A DNA stretch of 64,000 nucleotides, from positions 53,056,619-53,120,618 of the forward strand of contig CM043952.1 of the NCBI GenBank assembly GCA_014529385.2. Direction: 5' to 3'. Shown one piece after another: positions 55,611 to 64,000 of the stretch (position 1 is the first letter of the stretch; every line of letters starts with the position of its first letter). The translations under genes and the position numbers were made by a program. Source of the stretch: Adiantum capillus-veneris. Taxonomy: Eukaryota; Streptophyta; Polypodiopsida; Polypodiales; Pteridaceae. The notes beneath the pieces were generated by a model. It did no database searches. It was not told the origin of the DNA and saw only the letters and a list, made by a program, of their open reading frames with translations.

Positions 55611-56761
55611 TGCAAAAACGCACACACATACATAAACAAAGAATGCACACACACATTGAGAGAGAAAAAGAGAGAGAGAGCATGCATAAACAAAAAACGC
55701 ACGCATTGAGAGAGGAAAAGAGAGAGAGAACATGCATAAACAAAAAACGCACACATTGAGAGAGGAAAAGAGAAAGAAAACATGCATACGATCCAAAAAA
55801 AACGCACACACATTGAGAGAGAAAGAAAGAGAAACTAAGGGAGCGTCGTAGGAAACTAATTAAAATTAAAAGACCTAAAGATCTAGCCGACGAGGAGTTG
55901 AACTGAAGACCTATTATTCAAGAGAGAAATGGCATAATCAATCTATCACACTTGGGATGGGTGATAGAAAGGTTATACCATTTATCTCTTTTTATTGGCA
56001 CACACATCCACACACGCGCACACACACAGGAAGAAGAGAGTTATAACGTCGTAGGAAACTATTTTAAAAGACGTTAAAGATTAGGTTATATGTAGACTTA
56101 CATTAAATTAGATTTAGGTTTATTTTTAACTAGATTTACATTTATTTAAGCTAGATTTAGATTTATGTTATATTAGATTAGATGCGGGTCTCCATAGACT
56201 GCGATGCCTGCATGAAGCGGGTGAAGAAAGCCCTCAATGGAATATAGGGTATTGCTGTCTTCACTCATAGTGGGCTCCGTCGATCCAAAAGTACTGGTGA
56301 AATGTCTTCAGAAGATAGGGAAGAAGGTGGATCTTCAGGGCGGCAAGAGTCACTACATCCCCGACACAATGACCATCTAGACAACCTCTAGTCATTAGAT
56401 TTACGTTAAATTAGATTTAGCTTTATTTTTAGTTAGATTTACGTTTATTTAGATTTACGCTTATTTACGTTAGATCGAGTCCACGCAAGAATTACTTACG
56501 GTTTAGGGTTTAGAGTTAGACGAACAGTGAAAAGATCTACTGTGAAAAGATGTTAAGATGAAGTGAAGTGCTACAGCTAGAGAAGAGGCAAAGGGATTTT
56601 GTCCACTACATGCAGTATCATGTAGACGTGGGTGTCTAGATTTCTTGTACCCACAAATATAGGTATTGACCAATAAAGACGAGATTATAACCCGGTGGTT
56701 CTGATCTCCGTGCACCTCTAGACCGAGGTGTGCGGGGATTGGACATGACTAGAGAATGTGA

Positions 56762-56825
<64 letters not shown>

Positions 56826-56887
56826 GATGAAGAATGCCAATAGAATATTAAATTTGTTGTCTAGGTTATAAGTTTTTTATCCTCATT
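55275..56887 (+). other. CACTA 5' non-coding region
   Basis: It holds a (CT)n run (about 55371-55402), a (CA)n run (about 55411-55450), a roughly 56-bp minisatellite with ACGCACACATTGAGAGAG and CATGCATAAACAAAAAACGC words (about 55612-55825), TTAGATTTACGTTTATTT words (56095-56180 and 56395-56465), and a (GA)n run (56766-56821). The promoter of the transposase gene should lie here; no clear TATA box was picked out. Confidence 0.7.
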
Positions 56888-59800
56888 ATGAGTAGCGACG
56901 AGGATGTGGGACCGTCCAACCGAAACACCTATCTCTCAACGAGGGTCTTATGTCCTTGTAATCAATGCAAGCATGCTGTGCGACGGACAAGACGTGTTTC
57001 TTTGCAGCACGTTCGTGAATTTGGCGAGTTCGATCCATCTATTATAGATCGAGTTGTTGCCAATTATAACTCGTCGGACTCTGACGCTGGCCAACAAGCA
57101 GCAATCTTGCAACCCAATAGACGTATTCGCAGGCGCTTTGGTCAAGCAGCATATGTGAGGCCACAAGATGTAGCCTCTGACAGCTCGGGGGATGATCATG
57201 CAGAGCACATTCCCAACGAGGCAATGTTTGAGCCCGAGATTGATGAAATGATCGAGACGATCATGGATTCAGAAAGGCTTATCTATGATGATATGAAAAG
57301 TGAAGCCGATACATCATTGTATAATGGAGCACGTATGTCTAGATTGAAAGCACTCCTGGTTCTTCTCAACATGCAGGCAAAGTTTGGATGGAGTGACACT
57401 AGCGTCACAGCGCTTTTCAGGTGATCTATTACAATTAGTTTACTTTAATAGAGCTCATGGTGTATAATGATCTGATAGATTTCTACACGACTGTATCATA
57501 TTTTTATGTTGTGTAGATTGCTGAAAGAGCACATTCTACCAGCTGACAATGTGATGCCAGATTCCCGAGATGAAGCAAGAAAGATTTTGCGAAACTTGGG
57601 GATGGATTACAATTCTATCCACGCTTGTCCTAATGACTGCATTCTTTTCAGAGGGGAATACACAGACATGGAGAAGTGTCCGAAATGTGATTCCGAAAGA
57701 TATCGAGTAGATCTCCACGGGACAAAAATTCCACAAAAGGTTTTGCGACATTTTCCTTTGCTTCCTCGCATCAAGCATTTCTTCGAATGTAAGTCCATGG
57801 CCGCCCTAGCATCATGGCATGAGGAGAATAAATCTTCGGATGGTGTGCTACGAATTCCTGCAGATTGCGCAGCCTGGAAACATATAGATGGAACATGGTC
57901 GGATTTTGCCAGGGAAGCTCGAAATTTGCGCTTAGGCCTGGCTATGGATGGCGTAAATCCATTTGGTCAAAGATCAACATCTTACAGTGTATGGCCCGTT
58001 GTCATCGTCAACTACAACATTCCCCCGTGGTTGACTACGAAGAAGGGGCACCTATGGCTAAGTTTGATTGTGCCAGGGCGATATAAAGTGGGGAATATGG
58101 ATGTGTATCTTCGTCCACTATTGGAAGAGCTACAACAATTGTGGATTGGCATAGAGGTGGTGGATATGAGCCGACACACAGGACGACGGAATGCTTTGAT
58201 CAGAGGTATTCTAATGTGGACCATGCATGACTATCCCGGGCTAACAGAATGCTCAGGTGATCTATTGACACTCCTCTCTCAGACACTGTAAATCTTGTTT
58301 TTCCCCATAGTTGATCTATTATCATGTGTATACATGCAGGGCTTCAAACAAGCGGATACAGAGCATGTGTCACATGTGGACCTAGACTGAATGCACGTAG
58401 GGCACCCTCACTGAAGAAGCAAATCTACGAAGGTCATCAAGCGTATCTTCCGGAGAATCATGTGTTACGCGACGGCTTTTTGGGAAGAGAGCCACCAAGG
58501 ATGTCTGCACAAGCATGGTTAGAGCAGAAGGAGATGTGCGATGACGGATTGCCTCCAGGGATGAAGAGACTATCTCTATGGTACGAGTTACCATACTGGC
58601 CTCGACTCGTGATCAATCACTTGCTCGATCCAATGCACATATTCAAGAATGTGGGTAATCTACTATGGGACCATTTGACCGGCAAGAAAGATACTTTGGG
58701 AGCCAGAGTTGACCTTAGAAATGTGGATCGTATGGAGCAATATTGGCCGCAAACAGCGTCTGATGGATCGATAAAACTTCCTAAAGCACCATGGATTTTC
58801 ACAGGAGCCCAAGAACGCAAAGTAAAAGAGGCCATTCGATCTTTGCGGACCCCCACTGGCGTAATGCACTCGCTCCGAACGTGTTTTACTAAAGAAGGAA
58901 AGCTTACCGGTTTGAAGTCACACGATTGGCATAAAATGTGTCAGGTACGTTCATAGTGGACTTTAATATCATTGCATAAAATGTGGACTTTAATATCATT
59001 GCTGCACATACTTTACAGTTTATTTTACCGGTTGCCATTGAGGGATGTTTGTCTCTCGACATCCGTAACACAATCTACAAACTTGCAAAGCTGGTGCGAT
59101 GGATCTCACAAAAGGAGATCGACATAGACTCCATACCATTCGCCAAACTAAATGCTGCGGAGCTTGTGTGCATGTTTGAGAAACATTTTCCTACTACAAT
59201 GCTAACCATTCAGGTGCATCTTCTTATTCACATAGTTGATGAGGTGGAAATAGCTGGCACAGTTCATTCCAGATGGATGTTCTTCTTAGAGCGTTTCATG
59301 AAAACGCTTAAGGGATATGTGCGTCAAAAGGCACGTCCGGAGGGTAGCATGGCAGAAGGTTGGTTGGTATCAGAGTCCCTAGTGTACATTGGAGAGTGGT
59401 TAGACGGATTTGATAAATCCCGGGATACGCTATGGCGAACCATAGATGATGAGCGCATATCTGGGATTGTCATGTGCAATCTCGGTGTTGAGAAGAAGAT
59501 GACGGAAGATCTAGAGGCTAAAATCAACCGATTTTGCATGCTTCACAATCCAGTGATGCAAAAGTGGATTTCACAATATGAGGATGCAAAGCAAGAGCGA
59601 CAAAGGGCACGAATCGAGTGGAGACGGGGAAGACGACCACCGATGCACTATCCAGCGGTTCTGGAGAGCCTACCAACCTTCATGAGCTTAAGATGGTTGC
59701 ACAACCAATTGAAAAGCGCACAACAATGCGGTGACGAAGTGACTGAAGAAGAGTGGGAGTACTCTCGGGGTTGCGCGACCAAGGTAAGTTTGCAATGTAC

Positions 59801-60616
59801 GACTAGCAAGTGACTTTATTTATAAACGTTTGAACGGCCACTCATAATCTTTGTTCGTTGTAGTATAAGTCATACACAGCAGCATGGTGTAAAGGTCGAC
59901 ATTTTAGGGTGGAACGAATCGACAAAAAGCGTTTTACTCAAGATTGTGGAATCATGGCAAAATTTGAACAGTCTAGTCGACGACGTTCCTCTGATGCAGA
60001 TCCCGTGGTGGCGGAACTCACTTACTTCGGCACGCTGCAAGAGATTTTGAGGATCGATTACAGAGGATTTTTTGTCGACTTGTTCGACGTGCAATGGTTC
60101 AAGATAATCATGGAGGGTCGAAACGCTACTGTGCGTAGAGGAGAGTCTGGTTTTCTTGAGGTGGATTCTACTAAGAAATGGACTGACCTAAGAGACACTT
60201 TCGTACTACCCGAGCATTGTGAACAAGTAAGTATATAAATAGTTAACATCCCCCTTTTACAAGTTATGTGCTTGAAAGCTCTCATGTAAGTTATGTGGCT
60301 CTGGCAGGTAGTATTTCATCCTACAAAGTCTACATCAAACTGGTGGTACGTCATAGAGGTAGCCCCTCGTAGTGCAAGGACGTATGAAGGCTACCATGTG
60401 CCAATCACAACGACATCAATGGAGGAGATCAGAGAAGATGCTCAATCAGAAGCCGCTGCGGTGGTGCCAGACGAGCATCAAGATGCTACTGCTCTATATG
60501 GGGTGCATGCAGAGGAGCTACAAAATGAAACAGAGGATATGTGTTTAAACGGAGAGCTCTATATAGATATAGGAAGTTATGCTGAGTTTTGCGAGGATGA
60601 GAGAGAGATCTCTTAA
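56888..60616 (+). CDS. tnp2: CACTA transposase, tnp2 (Transposase_21) type, six exons
   Basis: Inferred exons: 56888-57420, 57517-58256, 58340-58944, 59019-59783, 59864-60226, 60308-60616; every intron (74-96 bp) begins GT and ends AG and keeps the frame. Exon 1 is acidic with a C-P-C-x2-C motif (VLCPCNQCKH). Exons 2-3 hold the tnp2 domain: CPNDCILFRGEYTDMEKCPK, LGLAMDGVNPFG and NMDVYLRPLLEEL (likely catalytic acidic residues), MHDYPGLTECS, GYRACVTCGP and LDPMHIFKNVGNLLWDHL. Exon 4 is DUF4218 (HFPTTMLTIQVHLLIHIVDE, GSMAEGWLVSESLVYI). Exon 5 is DUF4216 (ELTYFGTLQEILRIDYRGFF). It cuts the element at its CACTA ends in the nucleus. No stop or frameshift is visible. The full N-terminal transposase-associated domain is not obvious. 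Confidence 0.92.
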
Positions 60617-60837
60617 AGCCACAAATATTGTATTTGAACAATTTTGCTCCGTGCTGTAAAAGCTCTAGCTCTTTTGATTGAAAATTCTGAGTTTTCGACT
60701 TGCCTCTTCTACCACTCGATTCATTGCGTCATTGTATTTATATGCGTCATTACGTCATTGTATTTAATAGTATTTGCGTCATTGTCTACTCTATTCATTC
60801 AATATTAAGTTTAAATATTCGTGTGTTTAATGCAGGT

Positions 60838-62151
60838 ATGGATGATGAGGAGTTTCTTTCTTCTTTGTCACCGCAGCAGAGACAGTGGTACGTGGAGCGT
60901 CATCGCTCTGGCGCATCATCGCGCGTTCCTACACCATCCGCATCTCCCTCTCTTTCGGAGCATTCGGCGCGCTCCGAAGCTTCGGCGTCGACGAGACGAG
61001 CGTCACACTCTTCTAGACACCGGCGCTCTAGTGGTGGCGGTGGCGGTTGTTGTGGGGATTCCGCCACCGATGCCTCCACACCGCCTCGTGTTCGACGAGG
61101 CTCTTTACCCTCCCCTTCTTTGCCCGCCCCCACACCAGCCACAGCATCGCCGTCTACGCCAGGTTTTGCACGGCTGACTGTTCCTAGAAGCTACACACCT
61201 CTACCTACTCCGCCAGGAGCCACCCCACTCGACACTCCTCGCTTCGGGGCCCAGACGCCGGTGGAGACACCTGACGTCCGTACCCCCATCGACACGCCGC
61301 TAGAGACCCCTGCCGGGACACCCAGGTTCACGCGTCACCGGCCAGAGGGCTTGCCTTACTCCGTCGACATCAGCGGCGGCATCATCATGGATGATGACGG
61401 CAAGAAGGTGATCTCGCGCATGCGTGGTCTTTGCTCTCAGCTGTTTAGACACTATATACTAAACAAATGGAGTGAAGTACCAAGTGATTTAAAAAACAGA
61501 GTCATCAGCATACTTCATGATGAGTTTCCCGTTCCAACACGGGATCAGCGCTTCAATGAAGACCTGATGAAGATTCGAATGCGCGAATACTGCAAACACA
61601 AGCGTTCCGAAGTGCAAAAAGCAATCAAGAATGGGTGGAATAGGCCAGATTGGCTGGCCAAAGAAGATTGGAAGAATGCGAAGAAAGCAGCGCGCGAGAA
61701 TCCCGACAAGTGGAAGCAACAAAAAGATGCAGCCAGAGCGCGAGTAGAGGCAGGGAGCTCGCACCACTTGGGGAGCGGTGGATGGGCATCATTTGAGGCC
61801 GATTTTGTAAGTCTTTTCACATTGCTCTTTATGCATGTTCGATAGTTTAGGGTTTATGAGTTTTTTAGTTCTAACATAATGAAATCTTTGTATGTTTTGA
61901 CAGTGGTCGATGACAGGACGTGATCCCACACCGTACGAGCGCGAGTACGCAGGCAGGAAGGGCTTAAACGCCCTGATGGACATTCTCAGTTCTCGCAGCG
62001 GCATGGTTAGTATTACGGTTTACTCTTTTTTATTTTTTGTATTGTTTTATAAATGTCGTTATATGTTTGTACTTACTGAAAACTGTCTTATTGTCTTTTT
62101 TTGCAGAATCCGACAGATACGCCGCTTGGACGCGATGAGACGTCTGATTAG
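60838..62151 (+). CDS. CACTA second protein, Transposase_24 / TnpA-like, three exons
   Basis: Exons 60838-61806, 61904-62005 and 62107-62151, with GT-AG introns in frame. The start is the ATG at 60838 (MDDEEFLSSLSPQQRQWYVE); TGCAG just before it looks like a 3' splice site, so a 5' UTR intron, or alternative splicing from the upstream gene as in En/Spm, is possible. Residues 20-190 are Ser/Pro/Thr-rich and disordered, with repeated T-P motifs. The C-terminal half matches Transposase_24: KNRVISILHDEFPVPTRDQR, WNRPDWLAKEDWKNAKKAAR and GGWASFEADF. Proteins of this class bind subterminal repeats. Total about 371 residues, no defects seen. Confidence 0.85.
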
Positions 62152-62516
62152 ACGACGTCAGTTTAGCCGTAGCTAGATAGCATTAGTTTAGGGTTTCTCA
62201 TAGCTTATGTATCATGAGACGGATTTTATACGTCTTTTTGAACCATGTATATTATTACATTTGTCACCGCAATTCCTTTTGCCAATCAATTCTTTATGCC
62301 TATGATGTTGTACAATTGTCATTATTACATTTGCCAATCAATTCAGTTTGTCTATGATGTGTACAATTGTCAATTTTGCAAACAATGCGTCTTGTGGGTG
62401 ACTATTTTGGGTCTATTATTTACCTTTGCACTTTTTTTAAAAAGTGAATCAAGTACAATATGGTTGATGGGTGGCAGGGCATTCAATGCCCTGCCACCAA
62501 AAAAATATTCTCTCAG
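62152..62516 (+). other. 3' region of the CACTA second gene
   Basis: AT-rich sequence between the stop codon and the right subterminal array. ATTACATTTGTCACCGCAATTCC and a diverged repeat (ATTACATTTGCCAATCAATTC) lie at about 62253 and 62324. No ORF of note. Confidence 0.55.
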
Positions 62517-62785
62517 GCGTCGCTATAAGCGTCGCTATTTATGGCTCTGTAGCGTCGCTATATGCGTCGCTATACTCTTCTGTGAGAGCGTCGCTATAAG
62601 CGTCGCTATAGGCGTCGCTATAAGCGTCGCTATATAGCGACGCCTATAGCGACGCTTATAGCGACGCAGATAGCGACGCATATAGCGACGCTCTCGTAGC
62701 GACGCTTTTAGCGACGCTTATAGCGACGCCGGGGGTTATAAAAACCCAGTGTATTTCCGTCGCTAAGAGCGTCACAAGAGCACAT
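62517..62785 (+). repeat. Right subterminal GCGTCGC array
   Basis: About twenty copies of GCGTCGCTAT or its complement. The strand switches at GCTATATAGC near 62631-62640, so the array is a large imperfect palindrome, like the left one. Confidence 0.93.
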
Positions 62786-62802
62786 AACCTCTTGTAGTGT
62801 AC

Positions 62803-63609
62803 GAGAAACCATCGGCATCCAATAAGGTATTTCTTATGAAGCTCTTGTTCAATCTAAAGATGGCAGAGAATGGTTCAGTTGCAGAACACCTAAATGAATT
62901 TAACACAAACATAAGTCAACTTCGATCGATGAAAATCAATTTCGATGACGAAGTGCGAGCTCTCCTTATCCTATCATCTCTACCGGATAGTTGGGACAGC
63001 CTTGTGATGGCTGTAAGTAATTCTATCTCTGGTACAAATACTCTTAAGTTTGATGATGTTGTGGGTGTTTTCCTAAGCGAGGAAATACGAAGGAGAAGCA
63101 CAGGAGAATCATCAAGTGCTGCATTGTCAGTGGAAACAGGAGGAAGGCCTAAGGAGAGGTTCAAAAGCCAAAAGGGTCGTGATCGCTCAAGACGAAGCAA
63201 GTCACGCACAAAGTTAGTTCTTGAATGTTGGAACTGCGGCAAGAAGGGCCACGTCAAGAAGGATTGCTGGTCCAAGAAGAAGAAGGAGACTGAGTCTCAA
63301 GACAACAAGCCAACATCGGAGGCCAATGTGGCAGGTAAATTAGAGCAAGATGCTCTAATTCTCTCATTAGACAATGTGTCTAATTCTTGGATAGTAGATT
63401 CCGGGGCTTCATTCCATGCGACACCACACAAGCAACATTTCCAAGATTACACCAAAGGTAATTTTGGGTATGTATACTTGGGAGATGATGAAGCTTGTGA
63501 GATTGTCGGCAAAGGTACAGTTTCTGTCAAAACTGCTAACGGAAATGAATGGAAGCTTAAAGATGTTAGGCATGTTCCTTCTCTTCGCAAAAATTTGATC
63601 TCTACATGA
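62803..63609 (+). pseudogene. gag-pro: Copia 3 gag (second part) and protease
   Basis: After the right TAC duplication the gag frame resumes with EKPSASNKVFLMKLLFNLKM and MKINFDDEVRALLILSSLPD (UBN2), a basic linker, and the zinc knuckle CWNCGKKGHVKKDC. The protease follows with SWIVDSGASFHATPH (normal Asp-Ser-Gly) and VRHVPSLRKNLIST. A TGA at 63607-63609 interrupts the conserved NLIS-x-G-Q-L-D block where Gly (GGA) is expected, a single-base change. The codon phase is the same as that left of the transposon. Confidence 0.93.
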
Positions 63610-64000
63610 CAATTGGACGATGAAGGTCACAACATTGCATTCGGAAACAAACGGTGGAAGATCTCAAAGGGATCTTTGGTGGTTGCCAAGGGAGAAAAGG
63701 TCGGTACACTTTACTTGTGTACTATTAGCACGCAACCTTCAGCTTGTGCAACAACTACAGAAGTTGATAGTGCGGTGTGGCACTATCGACTTGGGCATAT
63801 GAGTGCCAAAGGAATGCAAATCCTTCAAACAAAGAAGCTTCTACCAGGTTTGAAAGAAGTGGGCTTAGAGTTCTGTGAAGATTGTGTTTATGGTAAACAA
63901 AAGAGGGTAAAATTTCAAAAATCAGGAAATGAAAGAAAAAATAAAAAACTTGAGTTGGTTCATTCTGATGTTTGGGGTCCTGCAAGTACACCATCACTTG
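63610..64000 (+). pseudogene. Copia 3 pre-integrase and integrase start (cut by window end)
   Basis: The same frame continues after the TGA with QLDDEGHNIAFGNKRWKISK, then VWHYRLGHMSAKGMQIL and FCEDCVYGKQKRVKF of the gag-pre-integrase domain (H-x3-H ... C-x2-C). The integrase catalytic core opens with LVHSDVWGPAST, holding the first Asp. No further stop is seen up to 64000. Confidence 0.9.

Larger units (their letters stand above)
55106..62799 (+). mobile_element. CACTA (CMC/EnSpm) DNA transposon, complete
   Basis: The 7,694-bp element begins CACTACAAGAGG and ends CCTCTTGTAGTG, a perfect 12-bp terminal inverted repeat of the CACTA type, and has 3-bp TAC duplications. Subterminal arrays of GCGTCGC/GCGACGC lie at 55129-55274 and 62517-62785. 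It carries two intron-containing genes on the plus strand: a tnp2-type transposase (56888-60616) and a TnpA/Transposase_24-type protein (60838-62151). Both reading frames are free of stops across the inferred exons, so it may still be active. Confidence 0.97.
54009..64000 (+). mobile_element. Copia 3 (Ty1/copia), interrupted by CACTA, runs off the window
   Basis: Plus-strand element: LTR, primer site, gag (54830-55105 and 62803 onward), zinc knuckle, protease, pre-integrase and the first part of integrase at the window end. The 7.7-kb CACTA element sits in gag with a TAC duplication. The frame is the same before and after it. Apart from the insertion, one stop codon (63607-63609) is the only defect I see, so this is the youngest-looking copia here. 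RT, RNase H and 3' LTR lie beyond 64000. Confidence 0.9.

Noticed and set aside
55312..55813. Overlapping ORFs rich in Ser, Leu, Cys and Phe on the minus strand
   Set aside because: They come from the CT/CA runs and the 56-bp minisatellite in the CACTA 5' region, and run against the transposase gene.
60900..61820. Minus-strand ORFs opposite the second CACTA gene
   Set aside because: Shadows of a GC-rich exon; the plus strand has matching splice sites and a known domain.

Overview
The window looks like transposon-filled intergenic DNA of a land plant. The evidence is a plant-type CACTA transposon with a tnp2-class transposase gene, LTR retrotransposons primed by initiator tRNA-Met (TGGTATCAGAGC), a Ty3/gypsy element with a second plant-type (archaeal-like) RNase H, and a plant LINE with a zf-RVT tail. 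I recognise no host gene, rRNA, tRNA or CRISPR. Species cannot be named from the sequence.

Layout. 1-2945: copies of a long LTR family (called LTR-1 here) in minus orientation; one is split by a 511-bp hAT-like element (1661-2171) with an 8-bp target duplication. 3040-11730: a complete but mutated minus-strand gypsy element of the Tat type, inserted into another LTR-1 copy. 12620-14240: gypsy RT and gag scraps around an LTR-1 copy. 14724-20458: an LTR retrotransposon with a perfect 5-bp target duplication that codes for gag and protease but no RT or integrase, with a long uncharacterised tail. 22880-24962: a collapsed LTR-1 element. 27220-33400: a minus-strand LINE whose endonuclease region has been replaced by a second copy of its own RT segment. 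34402-36519: a 2.1-kb non-coding LTR element. 38100-41440: a decayed, charged coding remnant of unknown identity. 41593-52373: two related minus-strand copia elements joined through one LTR; the second is split by a 1,638-bp solo LTR. 54009-64000: a plus-strand copia element whose gag gene is interrupted by a complete 7.7-kb CACTA transposon (55106-62799).

How the parts work together. The CACTA element carries a six-exon tnp2-type transposase gene, a second three-exon gene of the Transposase_24/TnpA type, matching terminal inverted repeats, and clusters of a GCGTCGC motif next to both ends that probably bind the second protein. It interrupts the copia gag after a complete codon with a TAC duplication, and the gag frame is open on both sides. 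The gag-protease element at 14.7-20.5 kb must borrow RT and integrase from a partner. Nesting gives a relative time order: LTR-1 copies and copia 2 are older; the gypsy element, hAT-like element, solo LTR and CACTA came later.

Coordinates of LTRs, target duplications and splice sites were read base by base. Percent identities and ages were not computed; where given they are estimates by eye.
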